DNA from: an uncultured SAR116 cluster alpha proteobacterium
GTDB lineage: Bacteria > Pseudomonadota > Alphaproteobacteria > Puniceispirillales > Marisalimonadaceae
Direction: 5' to 3'
NCBI GenBank assembly: GCA_902619805.1
Contig: CACNGC010000011.1
Span: 1 to 44,718, forward strand
Length of the DNA: 44,718 bases
The stretch's first letter is position 1, and each line of letters begins with the position of its first letter. The position numbers were made by a program, and so were the translations under genes. The notes beneath the pieces are model-generated. The model saw only the letters and a list, made by a program, of their open reading frames with translations, searched no databases and was not told the DNA's origin. This document shows positions 1 to 8,096 of this stretch, piece by piece.

Positions 1-261
1 TGATTTTCCTATTTTATAACCTTTATTAATTAATTTAGTAAATAATCTAGAAACAGAGTTGTTTGATTCTGCACAATATTTTTGTTCAGTAACAAATCTA
101 TCATTTACAGCATGCTCACTTAAAAAAATTTCCTCAGAATTATCAGATTTTAATTTGTAGTGAAGTATACCATTAAGATGTTTTTTACCAGTTATTGAAT
201 AAACTATGTCTAAATTGTCTTTTCTAAAAATTTTTGTATTTAATTCAATTTCCACCATCAT
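1..261 (-). CDS. Hypothetical protein, 3' end cut by window edge
   Basis: An open frame reads leftward from ATG at 261 to the window edge with no stop, giving 87 codons. It begins MMVEIELNTKIF and the visible end reads NKGYKIGKS. The start is supported by a GAGG ribosome site just upstream (GAGGTACTT then ATG ATG). The composition is charged and soluble, with no signal peptide or membrane segment. I do not recognise the family. It is divergent from the regulator at 570, so both may be controlled from the inverted-repeat-rich region 262-569. The real length is unknown because the 3' end lies outside the window. Confidence 0.6.
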   Translation of the reverse strand, partial: MMVEIELNTKIFRKDNLDIVYSITGKKHLNGILHYKLKSDNSEEIFLSEHAVNDRFVTEQKYCAESNNSVSRLFTKLINKGYKIGKS

Positions 262-386
262 AAGTACCTCATTAACTCCAATATGCAAATGAAATGCTAT
301 ACCAATTTTTTTACTAGGGAGCGGCCACCTATCTTAATAATCGCATGAAATTATATTGTTTTTTTAAAATAGTCAATCAAATATTT

Positions 387-401
387 TTCACGATACGTGA
401 A
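387..401. promoter_or_regulatory. Operator-like inverted repeat TTCACG-ATA-CGTGAA
   Basis: Perfect 6-bp arms around a 3-base centre. It is one of two palindromes of the same geometry lying 24 bp centre to centre, about one and a half to two helical turns apart over the pair, in the promoter region of a winged-helix regulator. This suits a dimeric DNA-binding protein, possibly the regulator itself. Binding is inferred, not shown. Confidence 0.4.
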
Positions 402-410
402 CACATATTC

Positions 411-425
411 TTGATTCACAATCAA
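411..425. promoter_or_regulatory. Operator-like inverted repeat TTGATT-CAC-AATCAA
   Basis: Perfect 6-bp arms around a 3-base centre, the same geometry as the repeat at 387-401 but with a different sequence. Its right arm is part of a 9-bp direct repeat (CAATCAAAT) also found at 374-382. A protein-binding role is inferred. Confidence 0.35.
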
Positions 426-447
426 ATTTTAAATTATTTAAGTTTTG

Positions 448-488
448 GTGAGCTCAGTAAATTTTCCAACTAGCGATACTGAGTTCAC
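448..488. promoter_or_regulatory. Long hairpin in leader of winged-helix gene
   Basis: Arms GTGAGCTCAGTA (448-459) and TACTGAGTTCAC (477-488) pair over 12 bases with one G-T wobble around a 17-base loop. It ends about 80 bases before the TTG start at 570 and is not followed by a T-run, so it does not look like a simple terminator. It could be a large operator or an mRNA leader structure. Confidence 0.4.
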
Positions 489-569
489 TTCATTAACAAT
501 ATAATAATTTCTATGTGGATATTTTTAAAGATTTGTTTTAATCTTAAAAAGCTGGTTGGGAGATAATTT

Positions 570-1043
570 TTGGAAAATAAAATGGAGAAGGTCTTGCAAC
601 AAAATTTTGTTGCAATTTGGCATCATTTTCTTTCGTTTGAAATTAGTAGATCAAAATTTGCAGTTGAAACTTGGGGTAGTGGAAACGCTTATTTAATTTT
701 TCAAGTTACTGCTTGGCATCATATTTTAGTAATGACAGATCAAGCTGAATCTAAAATAAGAGACGAAGCGGTAGAACTATGGTTTAAATTAACTAAAACT
801 GGGTTTAAAACACGTAGCGTTTTAACTTATAGCCTTATATCATCATTAACTTCGTTAAGTATAGAAACAGTTAGAAGACATGTAAAAAAACTAGAAAAAA
901 ATAACTGGGTTTCTTATTCAAAAAAAGAGGGTGTAAAGTTTAGTCCTAGTGACGAAAATAATAAGTTTCTTGCGGACGTGTTTAATGTTAAAGAAGTTAC
1001 AACTTTAGGACATTTTCTTGATATAATCGAAAAACAAAAATAA
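570..1043 (+). CDS. Winged-helix DNA-binding regulator (MarR-like)
   Basis: A 157-aa soluble protein. Residues about 80-135 read as a helix-turn-helix with a wing: a stretch RSVLTYSLISSL, then SIETVRRHVKKLEKNNWV as the likely recognition helix and following helix, then a basic hairpin (YSKKEGVKF). The N-terminal half, rich in aromatic residues, has no domain I recognise and could bind a ligand or form the dimer. TTG at 570 is preferred because GGGAGA lies 6-7 bases upstream; ATG at 582 is the alternative and removes four residues. The SDR gene follows after 18 bases, so the two are probably co-transcribed. Autoregulation through the upstream palindromes is inferred. Target genes are unknown. 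Confidence 0.7.
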   Translation: MENKMEKVLQQNFVAIWHHFLSFEISRSKFAVETWGSGNAYLIFQVTAWHHILVMTDQAESKIRDEAVELWFKLTKTGFKTRSVLTYSLISSLTSLSIETVRRHVKKLEKNNWVSYSKKEGVKFSPSDENNKFLADVFNVKEVTTLGHFLDIIEKQK

Positions 1044-1061
1044 AGACATTAGGTTTAAAAT

Positions 1062-1820
1062 TTGGAAATAGAAAACAAAGTCATTGTTGTTACTGGTGGA
1101 TCAGGCGGTATTGGCAAAGCTTTAGCAACGAGTTTTATCAATGAAAATTCAAAAGTTGTTATAGTTCTTGATATTAATTTTGATAATTCTGTGTCAGAAA
1201 GTAAGAAGTTAATTCCTGTAGTTTGCGATGTAACTAATGAAAATCAGTTAGCTAGAATAATTGATGAAATTAATCTTGAATTTGGTCTTATCGATATCTT
1301 TTGTTCTAACGCCGGAATATTGAGTTTAGGAAATGAACAGTTACCTATCGAAGATTGGAATAAAAACTGGAATTTACATGTCATGTCACATGTTTTTGCA
1401 GCAAAAAAACTAATACCTGAAATGTTAAAAAGAGGTAGTGGATATTTTGTAAACACATCATCTGCAGCAGGTTTACTAAGCCATATCGATTCTGTTACAT
1501 ATTCAACTACTAAACATGCTGCAATTGGATTTGCTGAATGGATTGCAATTACCTATGGAAAGCGAGGTATTGGAGTTTCAATTTTATGTCCTCAGGCTGT
1601 AGAGACAGCCATGACAATGGGTAGAGAAAATGAGGTGTCAGCGCTTGATGGAATGATTAAGCCAACTCAGGTGGCCTTAGATGTCATAAGAGCTATTAAA
1701 AAAGAAACTTTTCTTATTTTACCACATGAGCAGGTTTTAGGTTACTTTCAAAATAAAGCTAATAATTATTCTAGGTGGATTGGAGGCATGCAAAAATTAA
1801 GGCAAAAACTAAATTCTTGA
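1062..1820 (+). CDS. Short-chain dehydrogenase/reductase (SDR)
   Basis: A 252-aa classical SDR, the family's usual length. Seen: cofactor motif TGGSGGIG at residues 11-18, Asp37 at the end of the second strand (favours NAD(H) over NADP(H)), NAG at 83-85, and Ser134/Tyr147/Lys151 (YSTTK) as the catalytic set. The start is TTG at 1062; no ATG precedes the glycine motif, so the TTG is needed to keep an intact Rossmann fold. It probably oxidises an alcohol or reduces a ketone in the cytoplasm; substrate cannot be read from sequence. It follows the winged-helix gene by 18 bases and ends 3 bases from the opposing dehydrogenase gene, leaving no room for a separate terminator. Confidence 0.85.
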   Translation: MEIENKVIVVTGGSGGIGKALATSFINENSKVVIVLDINFDNSVSESKKLIPVVCDVTNENQLARIIDEINLEFGLIDIFCSNAGILSLGNEQLPIEDWNKNWNLHVMSHVFAAKKLIPEMLKRGSGYFVNTSSAAGLLSHIDSVTYSTTKHAAIGFAEWIAITYGKRGIGVSILCPQAVETAMTMGRENEVSALDGMIKPTQVALDVIRAIKKETFLILPHEQVLGYFQNKANNYSRWIGGMQKLRQKLNS

Positions 1821-1823
1821 ATT

Positions 1824-2894
1824 TTAAATTGCATCTGCTATTGCAGAACCACAACTAATTGTGTTTGCATTTCCTCCTAAGTCGCCAGTTCGATATTCTC
1901 CCTTTTCTAAAACTTCTTCTATAGCTCTAATAATATGTTCTGATGCCTCTTTAAATCCAAGATATTCAAGCATCATTGCGCCTGCCCAAATTTGGCCAAC
2001 AGGATTAGCAATTCCTTGTCCAGCAATGTCTGGTGCAGATCCATGAACTGGTTCAAATAATGATGGAAATTTTTTCTCAGGGTTGATATTACCAGATGGA
2101 GCAATACCTATTGTACCAGTACAAGCAGGTCCTAAATCTGATAAAATATCACCAAACAAATTTGATGCGACCACAACATTAAATTTGTTAGGGTTAAGTA
2201 CAAAATGTGCACAAAGTATATCAATATGATATTTATCCCATTTAACTTCTGAGTATTGCTTGGCCATCTCTTCAACCCTCTCATCCCAATAGGGCATGGT
2301 TATAGAAATACCGTTAGATTTTGTAGCAGAAGTTAAATGTTTTTTTTCTGTTCTATTTGCTAATTCAAATGCAAATTTAAGAACTCTATCTACTCCTACT
2401 CGGGACATGATAGTTTCCTGCATCACAATTTCTCTTTCAGTATCCGGAAACATTTTGCCACCTATAGAAGAGTATTCTCCCTCAGTATTTTCTCTGATGA
2501 TATAAAAATCTATATCTCCTGGTTTACGATTTGCAAGAGGGGAGGGAACTCCTGGCATTAATTTAACTGGTCTAAGATTTATATATTGATCAAACTCTCT
2601 TCTGAATTTTAATAAAGATCCCCATAATGAAATATGATCAGGAATTTTATCTGGCCAACCTACTGACCCAAAAAACAGAGCATCGTGCTCTCCAATTTGA
2701 TTCTTCCAATCATCAGGCATCATTTGACCATGTTTTGAATAATAATTATAAGAGCTAAAGTCAAAATGATCAAAGTGAAGATTAATACCATATTTATTTG
2801 AAACTATATTCAATACTTTTAGAGCTTCCGGCATAACTTCTGTCCCAATACCATCACCTGGTATTACAGCAATATTATATTTGTTTTTTTGCAT
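1824..2894 (-). CDS. ttuC: Tartrate/D-malate dehydrogenase-like enzyme (TtuC family)
   Basis: A 356-aa beta-decarboxylating dehydrogenase. Seen: IPGDGIGTEV at the N terminus, an RREFDQYINLRPVKL stretch, RENTEGEYS, the metal-site region NLFGDILSDLG, and the cofactor motif EPVHGSAPDIAGQGIANP. The combination SLWGSLLKFRREFDQY followed by PGVPSPLANR is typical of tartrate dehydrogenase/decarboxylase and D-malate dehydrogenase rather than of LeuB or isocitrate dehydrogenase. Known members oxidise tartrate or D-malate with NAD, and tartrate decarboxylation gives D-glycerate. The NIPSNAP gene lies 20 bases upstream on the same strand. True substrate is uncertain; the leuB role is unlikely given the signature. 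Confidence 0.8.
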   Translation of the reverse strand: MQKNKYNIAVIPGDGIGTEVMPEALKVLNIVSNKYGINLHFDHFDFSSYNYYSKHGQMMPDDWKNQIGEHDALFFGSVGWPDKIPDHISLWGSLLKFRREFDQYINLRPVKLMPGVPSPLANRKPGDIDFYIIRENTEGEYSSIGGKMFPDTEREIVMQETIMSRVGVDRVLKFAFELANRTEKKHLTSATKSNGISITMPYWDERVEEMAKQYSEVKWDKYHIDILCAHFVLNPNKFNVVVASNLFGDILSDLGPACTGTIGIAPSGNINPEKKFPSLFEPVHGSAPDIAGQGIANPVGQIWAGAMMLEYLGFKEASEHIIRAIEEVLEKGEYRTGDLGGNANTISCGSAIADAI

Positions 2895-2914
2895 AAAATT
2901 TTCCTAATTATTTT

Positions 2915-3226
2915 TTAAGGTGTCCAAGGAGCAGCTGTCATTAGCTTGTTTTCTTGTGTTAAAACAAGTGGTCTAAACTCTGAGGCAAACCTTATGAAGT
3001 CTTTATCATTATATATAGTTTTCCACAATTCTCTTCTACTATTATCATCTTGAAATTGCCAGACGTGAATTATTTGATTTAATGCACCTACATCACCAAC
3101 GTAATATCGTATAATATTATCCTTATATTTTTTTAATGCTGGCCAACCTAAATCCTCGTAAATTTTTATTGCTGCTGACAATTTACCAACATATAATGTA
3201 TAAGTTCTTAATTCAAAAATTTTCAA
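2915..3226 (-). CDS. NIPSNAP family protein
   Basis: A 103-aa small alpha/beta-barrel protein. The opening MKIFELRTYTLYVGK, the later HVWQFQDDNSRRELWKTIYND and the closing LMTAAPWTP are characteristic of the NIPSNAP family (ferredoxin-like dimers). The biochemical role of bacterial members is not established. A strong AGGAGG-like site precedes the ATG. It lies 20 bases upstream of the tartrate-dehydrogenase-like gene on the same strand, so the two are likely co-transcribed from the 3227-3325 promoter region. Confidence 0.8.
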   Translation of the reverse strand: MKIFELRTYTLYVGKLSAAIKIYEDLGWPALKKYKDNIIRYYVGDVGALNQIIHVWQFQDDNSRRELWKTIYNDKDFIRFASEFRPLVLTQENKLMTAAPWTP

Positions 3227-3325
3227 TATTTCCTCCTATTTAAAATAAACCTTTTAACAATTGCATTATTGAGTTTAATGAAATTTTATTTAATAATATA
3301 TATTATAAAATAATAGGAAGATTTA

Positions 3326-4465
3326 ATGGAAATTTTAGAAATTAAAGATTTAGAAACATTAGCAAAAAAGCGTGTTCCCAAAATGTTTTTTGATTATGTA
3401 AATTCTGGTTCATGGACTGAAAAAACATACAATGAAAATGTTTCTGACTTCCAAAAGATTAAATTTAGACAAAGGGTTGCAATTGACATGTCAAATAGAA
3501 CTCTTGAAACTAAAATGATAAATCAGCCCGTTTCAATGCCTGTAGCAATTGCTCCAACAGGTTTGACAGGAATGCAAAGAGCAGACGGAGAAATATTAGC
3601 TGCACAAGCAGCAGAAGAATTTGGTATTCCTTACACTTTATCAACTATGAGCGTTTGTTCTATTGAAGCAGTAGCTGAAAAAATAAAAACACCATTTTGG
3701 TTTCAACTTTATGTTATGAAAGATAAAAAATTTATGGAACGTCTCATTGACAGGGCAAAAGAAGCTAAATGTAGTGCTTTAGTTTTAACACTTGATTTAC
3801 AACTTTTAGGCCAAAGACATAAAGATTTAAGAAATGGACTATCAACTCCACCCAAATTAATTCCCAAGCATATATATCAAGTATTAACTAGGCCAATATG
3901 GTGTTTAAGAATGCTAACAACTAAAAATCATTTTTTTGGAAATATTGTTGGTCATGTTGAAGGAATAAAAGACGTAAGATCTTTAGGTTCTTGGATAAGC
4001 ACTCAGTTTGATCAAAAACTTGATTGGAAAGAAGTAGATTGGATTAGGAAGAGATGGGGTGGTAAATTAATAATAAAAGGCATTTTAGATAGTGAAGATG
4101 CTCTATTAGCCTCTAAAACAGGAGCAGATGCTATAATTGTTTCCAATCACGGAGGAAGACAACTTGATGGGGCATCCTCCACTATAAATATTTTACCTGA
4201 AATAGTAGATAAGGTAGGTAAACTTGTTGAAGTTCATTTCGACGGAGGTATAAGATCTGGTCAGGATGTTATTAAAGCAATGTGTTTAGGAGCAAAAGGA
4301 ACATATATTGGTAGGGCATTTTTGTATGGTTTAGGAGCTCTTGGAAAAGAAGGTGTAACAAAAGCACTTAATATCATTAAAACAGAAGCAGATATGACAA
4401 TGGCTTTATGTGGCAGAAAAAATGTTCATGATTTAAATAAAGATAATATTTATACCCCTAAATAA
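3326..4465 (+). CDS. FMN-dependent 2-hydroxyacid dehydrogenase (LldD/glycolate oxidase family)
   Basis: A 379-aa full-length member. Visible active-site residues: Tyr24 (FDYVNSG), Lys251 (IIKGIL), His275 and Arg278 in SNHGGRQLDG, Asp306 and Arg310 in HFDGGIRSG, and the FMN phosphate loop near GRAFLYGLGALG (329-340). Such enzymes oxidise L-lactate, glycolate, mandelate or related acids, passing electrons to quinone or oxygen. It opens with an AGGAAG ribosome site. The gene is divergent from the NIPSNAP/tartrate-dehydrogenase pair, fitting a hydroxyacid-oxidation neighbourhood. L-lactate dehydrogenase is the commonest annotation, but the substrate is not decided by sequence. Confidence 0.85.
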   Translation: MEILEIKDLETLAKKRVPKMFFDYVNSGSWTEKTYNENVSDFQKIKFRQRVAIDMSNRTLETKMINQPVSMPVAIAPTGLTGMQRADGEILAAQAAEEFGIPYTLSTMSVCSIEAVAEKIKTPFWFQLYVMKDKKFMERLIDRAKEAKCSALVLTLDLQLLGQRHKDLRNGLSTPPKLIPKHIYQVLTRPIWCLRMLTTKNHFFGNIVGHVEGIKDVRSLGSWISTQFDQKLDWKEVDWIRKRWGGKLIIKGILDSEDALLASKTGADAIIVSNHGGRQLDGASSTINILPEIVDKVGKLVEVHFDGGIRSGQDVIKAMCLGAKGTYIGRAFLYGLGALGKEGVTKALNIIKTEADMTMALCGRKNVHDLNKDNIYTPK

Positions 4466-4515
4466 TTACAATTAAATTTTAAATTTTAACTTTTGATTTA
4501 GCTTGATTCAAATAA

Positions 4516-5472
4516 TTATTTAAGCGTTGAAAATATTGCAATAGCCGCTTCACTCATTTCTTTTATGCATATTATAGCTGTTGGCAATTGTACAGAATTA
4601 CTTACAAAAGCGTGCATTTGACCCGGGAACAATCGATAATGAACTTCATTTCCAAAAGACAAAAGTCTTCTTTTATAAGCATCACCTTCATCAACTAGAG
4701 GGTCTAGACCAGCTCCAAAAATATAAGTTGGTGGCATGTTTTCTAAGTTAGGTGTTAAAATTGGAGATGCCCTCCAATCTACTTGTTCTTCATAAGAATT
4801 TAGATAATGATTAACAAAATATTCTATTGTCTTTTTATTAAGGATCATTCCCTCCAGTTCTATATCCATAGATCTTCTGCACATAGTCATATCTACCCAA
4901 GGATAAACTAATATTTGGCCATGCACTTTTGGGATGATTTTATCTCTCGACATAATCGTACCAACAGTTGCTAAAGCGCCTCCGGCGCTATCTCCACATA
5001 AAATTATTTTATTTTCATCGATCTTAAGTTCACTCGATTTTTTTATAATTTCTGTGATTGCATCTTTTGTCTCAGTTATTTGGGATGGAAATTTATATTC
5101 TGGAGCAAGTCTATAATCAACTGCAATTACTATTGCATGAGTTTGTTTGCATAGATGCCTGCACACTAAATCATGGCTTTCAAGATCACCCATTACAAAG
5201 CCGCCTCCATGAAAATATATTATTAAAGGTAACTTATCATTATTAATGTTATGATAAGATTTGTTAAAATATTTTCTTAGTGGAATGGTTCCAAGAGTAC
5301 CATTAACTGAGAAATCTTCTACATCTGTTATATCAACCTTTAACTCATCTGGGGTTTCAGCCATTTTTGCTCTTAAATCTCTAAGCTCCTGCGGAGTAAA
5401 GCTCTCTAGAGCAGGTGCATTATTATTTATACGTTCATTAATTAAGGCTTGTGTATCTTTATCAATTTGCAT
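4516..5472 (-). CDS. Alpha/beta hydrolase, hormone-sensitive-lipase type esterase
   Basis: A 318-aa cytoplasmic hydrolase. Oxyanion-hole motif HGGG at residues 88-91; nucleophile elbow GDSAG with Ser162; Asp257 in GLDPLVDEG and His287 in PGQMHAF complete the triad. This arrangement defines family IV (HSL-like) esterases acting on short acyl esters. No signal peptide. It is convergent with the 2-hydroxyacid dehydrogenase gene, 50 bases apart. Natural substrate unknown. Confidence 0.85.
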   Translation of the reverse strand: MQIDKDTQALINERINNNAPALESFTPQELRDLRAKMAETPDELKVDITDVEDFSVNGTLGTIPLRKYFNKSYHNINNDKLPLIIYFHGGGFVMGDLESHDLVCRHLCKQTHAIVIAVDYRLAPEYKFPSQITETKDAITEIIKKSSELKIDENKIILCGDSAGGALATVGTIMSRDKIIPKVHGQILVYPWVDMTMCRRSMDIELEGMILNKKTIEYFVNHYLNSYEEQVDWRASPILTPNLENMPPTYIFGAGLDPLVDEGDAYKRRLLSFGNEVHYRLFPGQMHAFVSNSVQLPTAIICIKEMSEAAIAIFSTLK

Positions 5473-5560
5473 GTAGTATCTCTTTTTTTTAAATATTTAT
5501 AACCATATTAACATTTATTTTAAATAAAATTTTTAAATCTACGTACAAATAATCATAAAG

Positions 5561-5574
5561 TTAGTCATGACTAA
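5561..5574. promoter_or_regulatory. Perfect 14-bp palindrome TTAGTCATGACTAA
   Basis: Fully self-complementary. It ends 13 bases before a possible -35 element TTGACG (5588-5593), which is followed by a 17-base spacer and a weak -10 AATATA (5611-5616). Its position upstream of a metal-exporter-like gene suggests a binding site for a metal-responsive or other dimeric regulator; the regulator is not identified. Confidence 0.4.
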
Positions 5575-5645
5575 GTTTATTAGAGTATTGACGTTATTAA
5601 TGCTGTATGCAATATAAGGACTAAAACAAATTTTATAGAGAATTT

Positions 5646-6815
5646 ATGAATTATAATTCATCACAGGCCACCATATACCCATTTATTATTAGGTATCAGC
5701 AGATATTTAGTTATTTGTTTTTATTTGTTGGAGTTTACCTATTTTTTAATATGGATAATCAGACATGGGAAATTATAAAATCGTCAGTTTCTGATGCTTA
5801 CATAGGCGTTACTAGTTTTGTGGCTGGAACATTATTACTTTTTTTTACATTAGAGAAGTATCTAAAAATTGATTTAAAAAATATTCTCTTAAATAAACCA
5901 AAATTAGAAGTCTTTATAGGTTCCTTTCTTGGAGCCCTCCCCGGCTGTGGAGGAGCAATTATTGTTTTAACTCAATACTCAAGAGGTAAAGCATCGTTTG
6001 GATCTGTTGTTGCAGCTTTGACTGCGACAATGGGTGATGCAGCTTTTCTATTAATTGCAAGAGAACCAGCAACTGGATTATTAATTCTATTAATTGGTTT
6101 TTTTGTTGGATATGTGTCCGGTTTACTAGTTAATTCAATTCATGGAAAGAGTTTCATGAAGATGAATGGTTGTGACTTGATTAGATTAAATTGTAAACCA
6201 TCAAAGTATAAATCATCAAAAACTTTAGATTTAATATGGCTAGCTTTAATAATACCAGGTATGATTTTTGGAATTTTATCAGCTTTTCAAATTGATCTTG
6301 ATGCCTTTTTTTCAAATAATTTTATTAAGAATCCAATAACATTTTTTGGCTTTTTTGCAGGTTCTCTGTGTTTTATTATGTGGATTATACCTATCATTAG
6401 TGGTTTTAAGTATAGCCCCTCAGGACCTAATGAAAAGATAATTAGAAGAACTGTTTCAGATACCAACTTTATAACAGGTTGGGTAATTCTAGCTTTCCTT
6501 GCTTATGAATTAACCTCTCATTTTGGAGGTTTTAATTTAGAAACTATCTTCAATTCATATTATATGTTAATTCCACTATTTGCTATTCTGATAGGTTTTT
6601 TACCTGGTTGTGGACCACAAATATTAGTTACCACTCTATACTTAAATGGTATAATACCTTTATCTGCACAAATAGGTAATGCAATTTCAAATGACGGTGA
6701 TGCTTTGTTTCCTGCAATTGCATTGCACCCCAAAGCGGCCTTCATAGCCACAATCTACTCAGCTTTTCCAGCAATAATTGTGAGTTATGGTTACTTATTT
6801 TTATTTGAATTTTAA
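5646..6815 (+). CDS. Putative 10-TM heavy-metal (manganese) exporter, ArsP_2 type
   Basis: A 389-aa integral membrane protein made of two related halves. PGCGGAI at residues 99-105 and PGCGPQI at 320-326 recur, each followed about 30 residues later by a GDAxFxxIA motif (MGDAAFLLIA, 130-138; DGDALFPAIA, 351-359). About ten hydrophobic segments are visible. This fits the family annotated as putative manganese transporter or 10-TM heavy-metal exporter. The Cys and Asp residues in the repeated motifs are likely on the transport path (inference). It stands alone, with its own promoter region at 5473-5645. The substrate is not proven; I saw no yybP-ykoY-type manganese riboswitch upstream. Confidence 0.7.
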   Translation: MNYNSSQATIYPFIIRYQQIFSYLFLFVGVYLFFNMDNQTWEIIKSSVSDAYIGVTSFVAGTLLLFFTLEKYLKIDLKNILLNKPKLEVFIGSFLGALPGCGGAIIVLTQYSRGKASFGSVVAALTATMGDAAFLLIAREPATGLLILLIGFFVGYVSGLLVNSIHGKSFMKMNGCDLIRLNCKPSKYKSSKTLDLIWLALIIPGMIFGILSAFQIDLDAFFSNNFIKNPITFFGFFAGSLCFIMWIIPIISGFKYSPSGPNEKIIRRTVSDTNFITGWVILAFLAYELTSHFGGFNLETIFNSYYMLIPLFAILIGFLPGCGPQILVTTLYLNGIIPLSAQIGNAISNDGDALFPAIALHPKAAFIATIYSAFPAIIVSYGYLFLFEF

Positions 6816-6883
6816 AATTTAGTTATTTTTTCAATCATTATAGCATTTTCTTTAATTTAATAATAAGTGATACTTGATGAATG

Positions 6884-6915
6884 GAAATTGTAAAGTTAGT
6901 ATAAACTACAATTTC
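6884..6915. promoter_or_regulatory. Inverted repeat upstream of GAF gene
   Basis: GAAATTGTA (6884-6892) and TACAATTTC (6907-6915) are perfect 9-bp arms around a 14-base loop, ending 30 bases before the ATG at 6946. There is no T-run after it, so a terminator for the upstream exporter gene is less likely than an operator or leader structure. Confidence 0.4.
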
Positions 6916-6945
6916 AAAATTCTAATCAAAAATAAAGTGTACTAA

Positions 6946-7758
6946 ATGAATTTTAAACCAGCAAATATACCTTCCAATGATGCACTCAGGGTTAAAGCAG
7001 TCCGAAGAACTGGTGTATTAGATGAAAGTAAAGAGGAGTTATATGATATTTATTGTTTTCTTGCAAAAGAAATAACTGGTTGTCCGGTAAGTTGGACTGG
7101 GGTTATCGATAATGAAAAACAATTTGTTTTAGCAAGAGATGGTTTTCCAGATGAAGTGCCAATGGAAATGCCAAGAGACCAAACACTTTGTCAATTCGCA
7201 ATTGAAAAAACAGAACCTTTAATCATCAATGATATGACAATTGACTATCGTTTTAAGAACCATCCAGCGGTTGTTGATTTTGGAGTAAAGTTCTATGCAG
7301 CATTTCCCGTTACTACTTCAGATGGTTATACTCTTGGAACGTTATGTGTAAGTGATAATAGAGTAAGAAGATTAACAAAAAACAAAATTAAATTATTAAA
7401 AGGTTTGGCATCGAAGTTATCTTATCAATTAGAAGTACAAGTTAATCAAAGAAAAGGGACTGCTGAATCTGTAATTAATATTTTAAACAAATTAATTAGA
7501 AATTTTAAAAACCTTCAGATAATAGAAGCAATTACAATTTTAAAATTTATTATAAATGAACAGATTTCAAGAGATGATGAAGAGTTGTTAATGCAATTTG
7601 GTATTGCTCATAAAAAGAATGATATTCTTGAACTATCTTCACAAGGGAAGAATTTAAAATCAGAATTAAAACTGAATATTGGAACATTGAAACGTATAAA
7701 AAATCTTTCATCTGACAATAAACATCTTATGAATATGTTAGATCAAATTAAAGGTTGA
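6946..7758 (+). CDS. GAF-domain protein
   Basis: A 270-aa soluble protein. Residues about 20-155 form a GAF domain: RVKAVRRTGVLD, FLAKEITGCPVSWTGVID, the conserved DQTLCQFAIEKTEPLIIND and the closing LGTLCVSD. GAF domains bind small molecules or sense redox state. The C-terminal third (about 170-270) is helical and charged, with no kinase, cyclase, phosphodiesterase or DNA-binding signature I can see, so its output is unknown. It is followed by a small protein gene with almost no gap, then by a dehalogenase-like hydrolase and a DUF952 gene, apparently one operon. Sensing function is inferred from the domain. Confidence 0.75.
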   Translation: MNFKPANIPSNDALRVKAVRRTGVLDESKEELYDIYCFLAKEITGCPVSWTGVIDNEKQFVLARDGFPDEVPMEMPRDQTLCQFAIEKTEPLIINDMTIDYRFKNHPAVVDFGVKFYAAFPVTTSDGYTLGTLCVSDNRVRRLTKNKIKLLKGLASKLSYQLEVQVNQRKGTAESVINILNKLIRNFKNLQIIEAITILKFIINEQISRDDEELLMQFGIAHKKNDILELSSQGKNLKSELKLNIGTLKRIKNLSSDNKHLMNMLDQIKG

Positions 7759-7760
7759 AA

Positions 7761-8072
7761 ATGTTTGGAAAAATTTTAAATTTTAAATTCACATCTATAA
7801 GCGAAGCAAAATTGGCTGCATCATTTTGCTCTGAAAAGTTTGGTTCTAAAATAAGTGAATATAATATTGTAGGTCTTAATATTTTCATAAGTCAATCAGG
7901 TGATCTAAATGTTTCCATTAAATTTGAAAATCCAGATGCATTGAAAAGCTTTGAATCTAATTATCTAAATATTATTGCAGATCTGAAAGGAAGTCTGGTT
8001 TTTAAGGAAAATAATTTCGTAGGTGTTTGTACTTTTACGTATGAGAAGGAAGCCACAAGTACAGAAATGTAG
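7761..8072 (+). CDS. Small protein of unknown function
   Basis: A 103-aa soluble protein beginning MFGKILNFKFTSISEAK. I chose ATG at 7761 because AAAGG at 7750-7754 then sits 6 bases upstream; a TTG at 7755 would sit directly on that site. Alternating hydrophobic strands and two short helices suggest a small alpha/beta fold, but I recognise no family. It starts 2 bases after the GAF gene stop, so translation is probably coupled and the two products may work together (inference). Confidence 0.6.
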   Translation: MFGKILNFKFTSISEAKLAASFCSEKFGSKISEYNIVGLNIFISQSGDLNVSIKFENPDALKSFESNYLNIIADLKGSLVFKENNFVGVCTFTYEKEATSTEM

Positions 8073-8096
8073 ATTGATTTTTAGAAGGTTTTATAA

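Larger units (their letters stand above)
262..569. promoter_or_regulatory. Divergent intergenic control region with several inverted repeats
   Basis: This is the only non-coding stretch over 300 bases. It separates the leftward unknown gene from the rightward winged-helix gene. It holds two 15-bp inverted repeats (387-401 and 411-425), a 9-bp direct repeat CAATCAAAT (374-382 and 419-427) and a 12-bp-arm hairpin (448-488). No tRNA-like or known riboswitch fold was recognised. A role in regulating one or both flanking genes is inferred from position. Confidence 0.55.

Noticed and set aside
5473-5645. Manganese (yybP-ykoY) riboswitch upstream of the exporter gene
   Set aside because: I looked for the conserved purine-rich loop segments and paired helices and did not find them; the only notable structure is the DNA palindrome.
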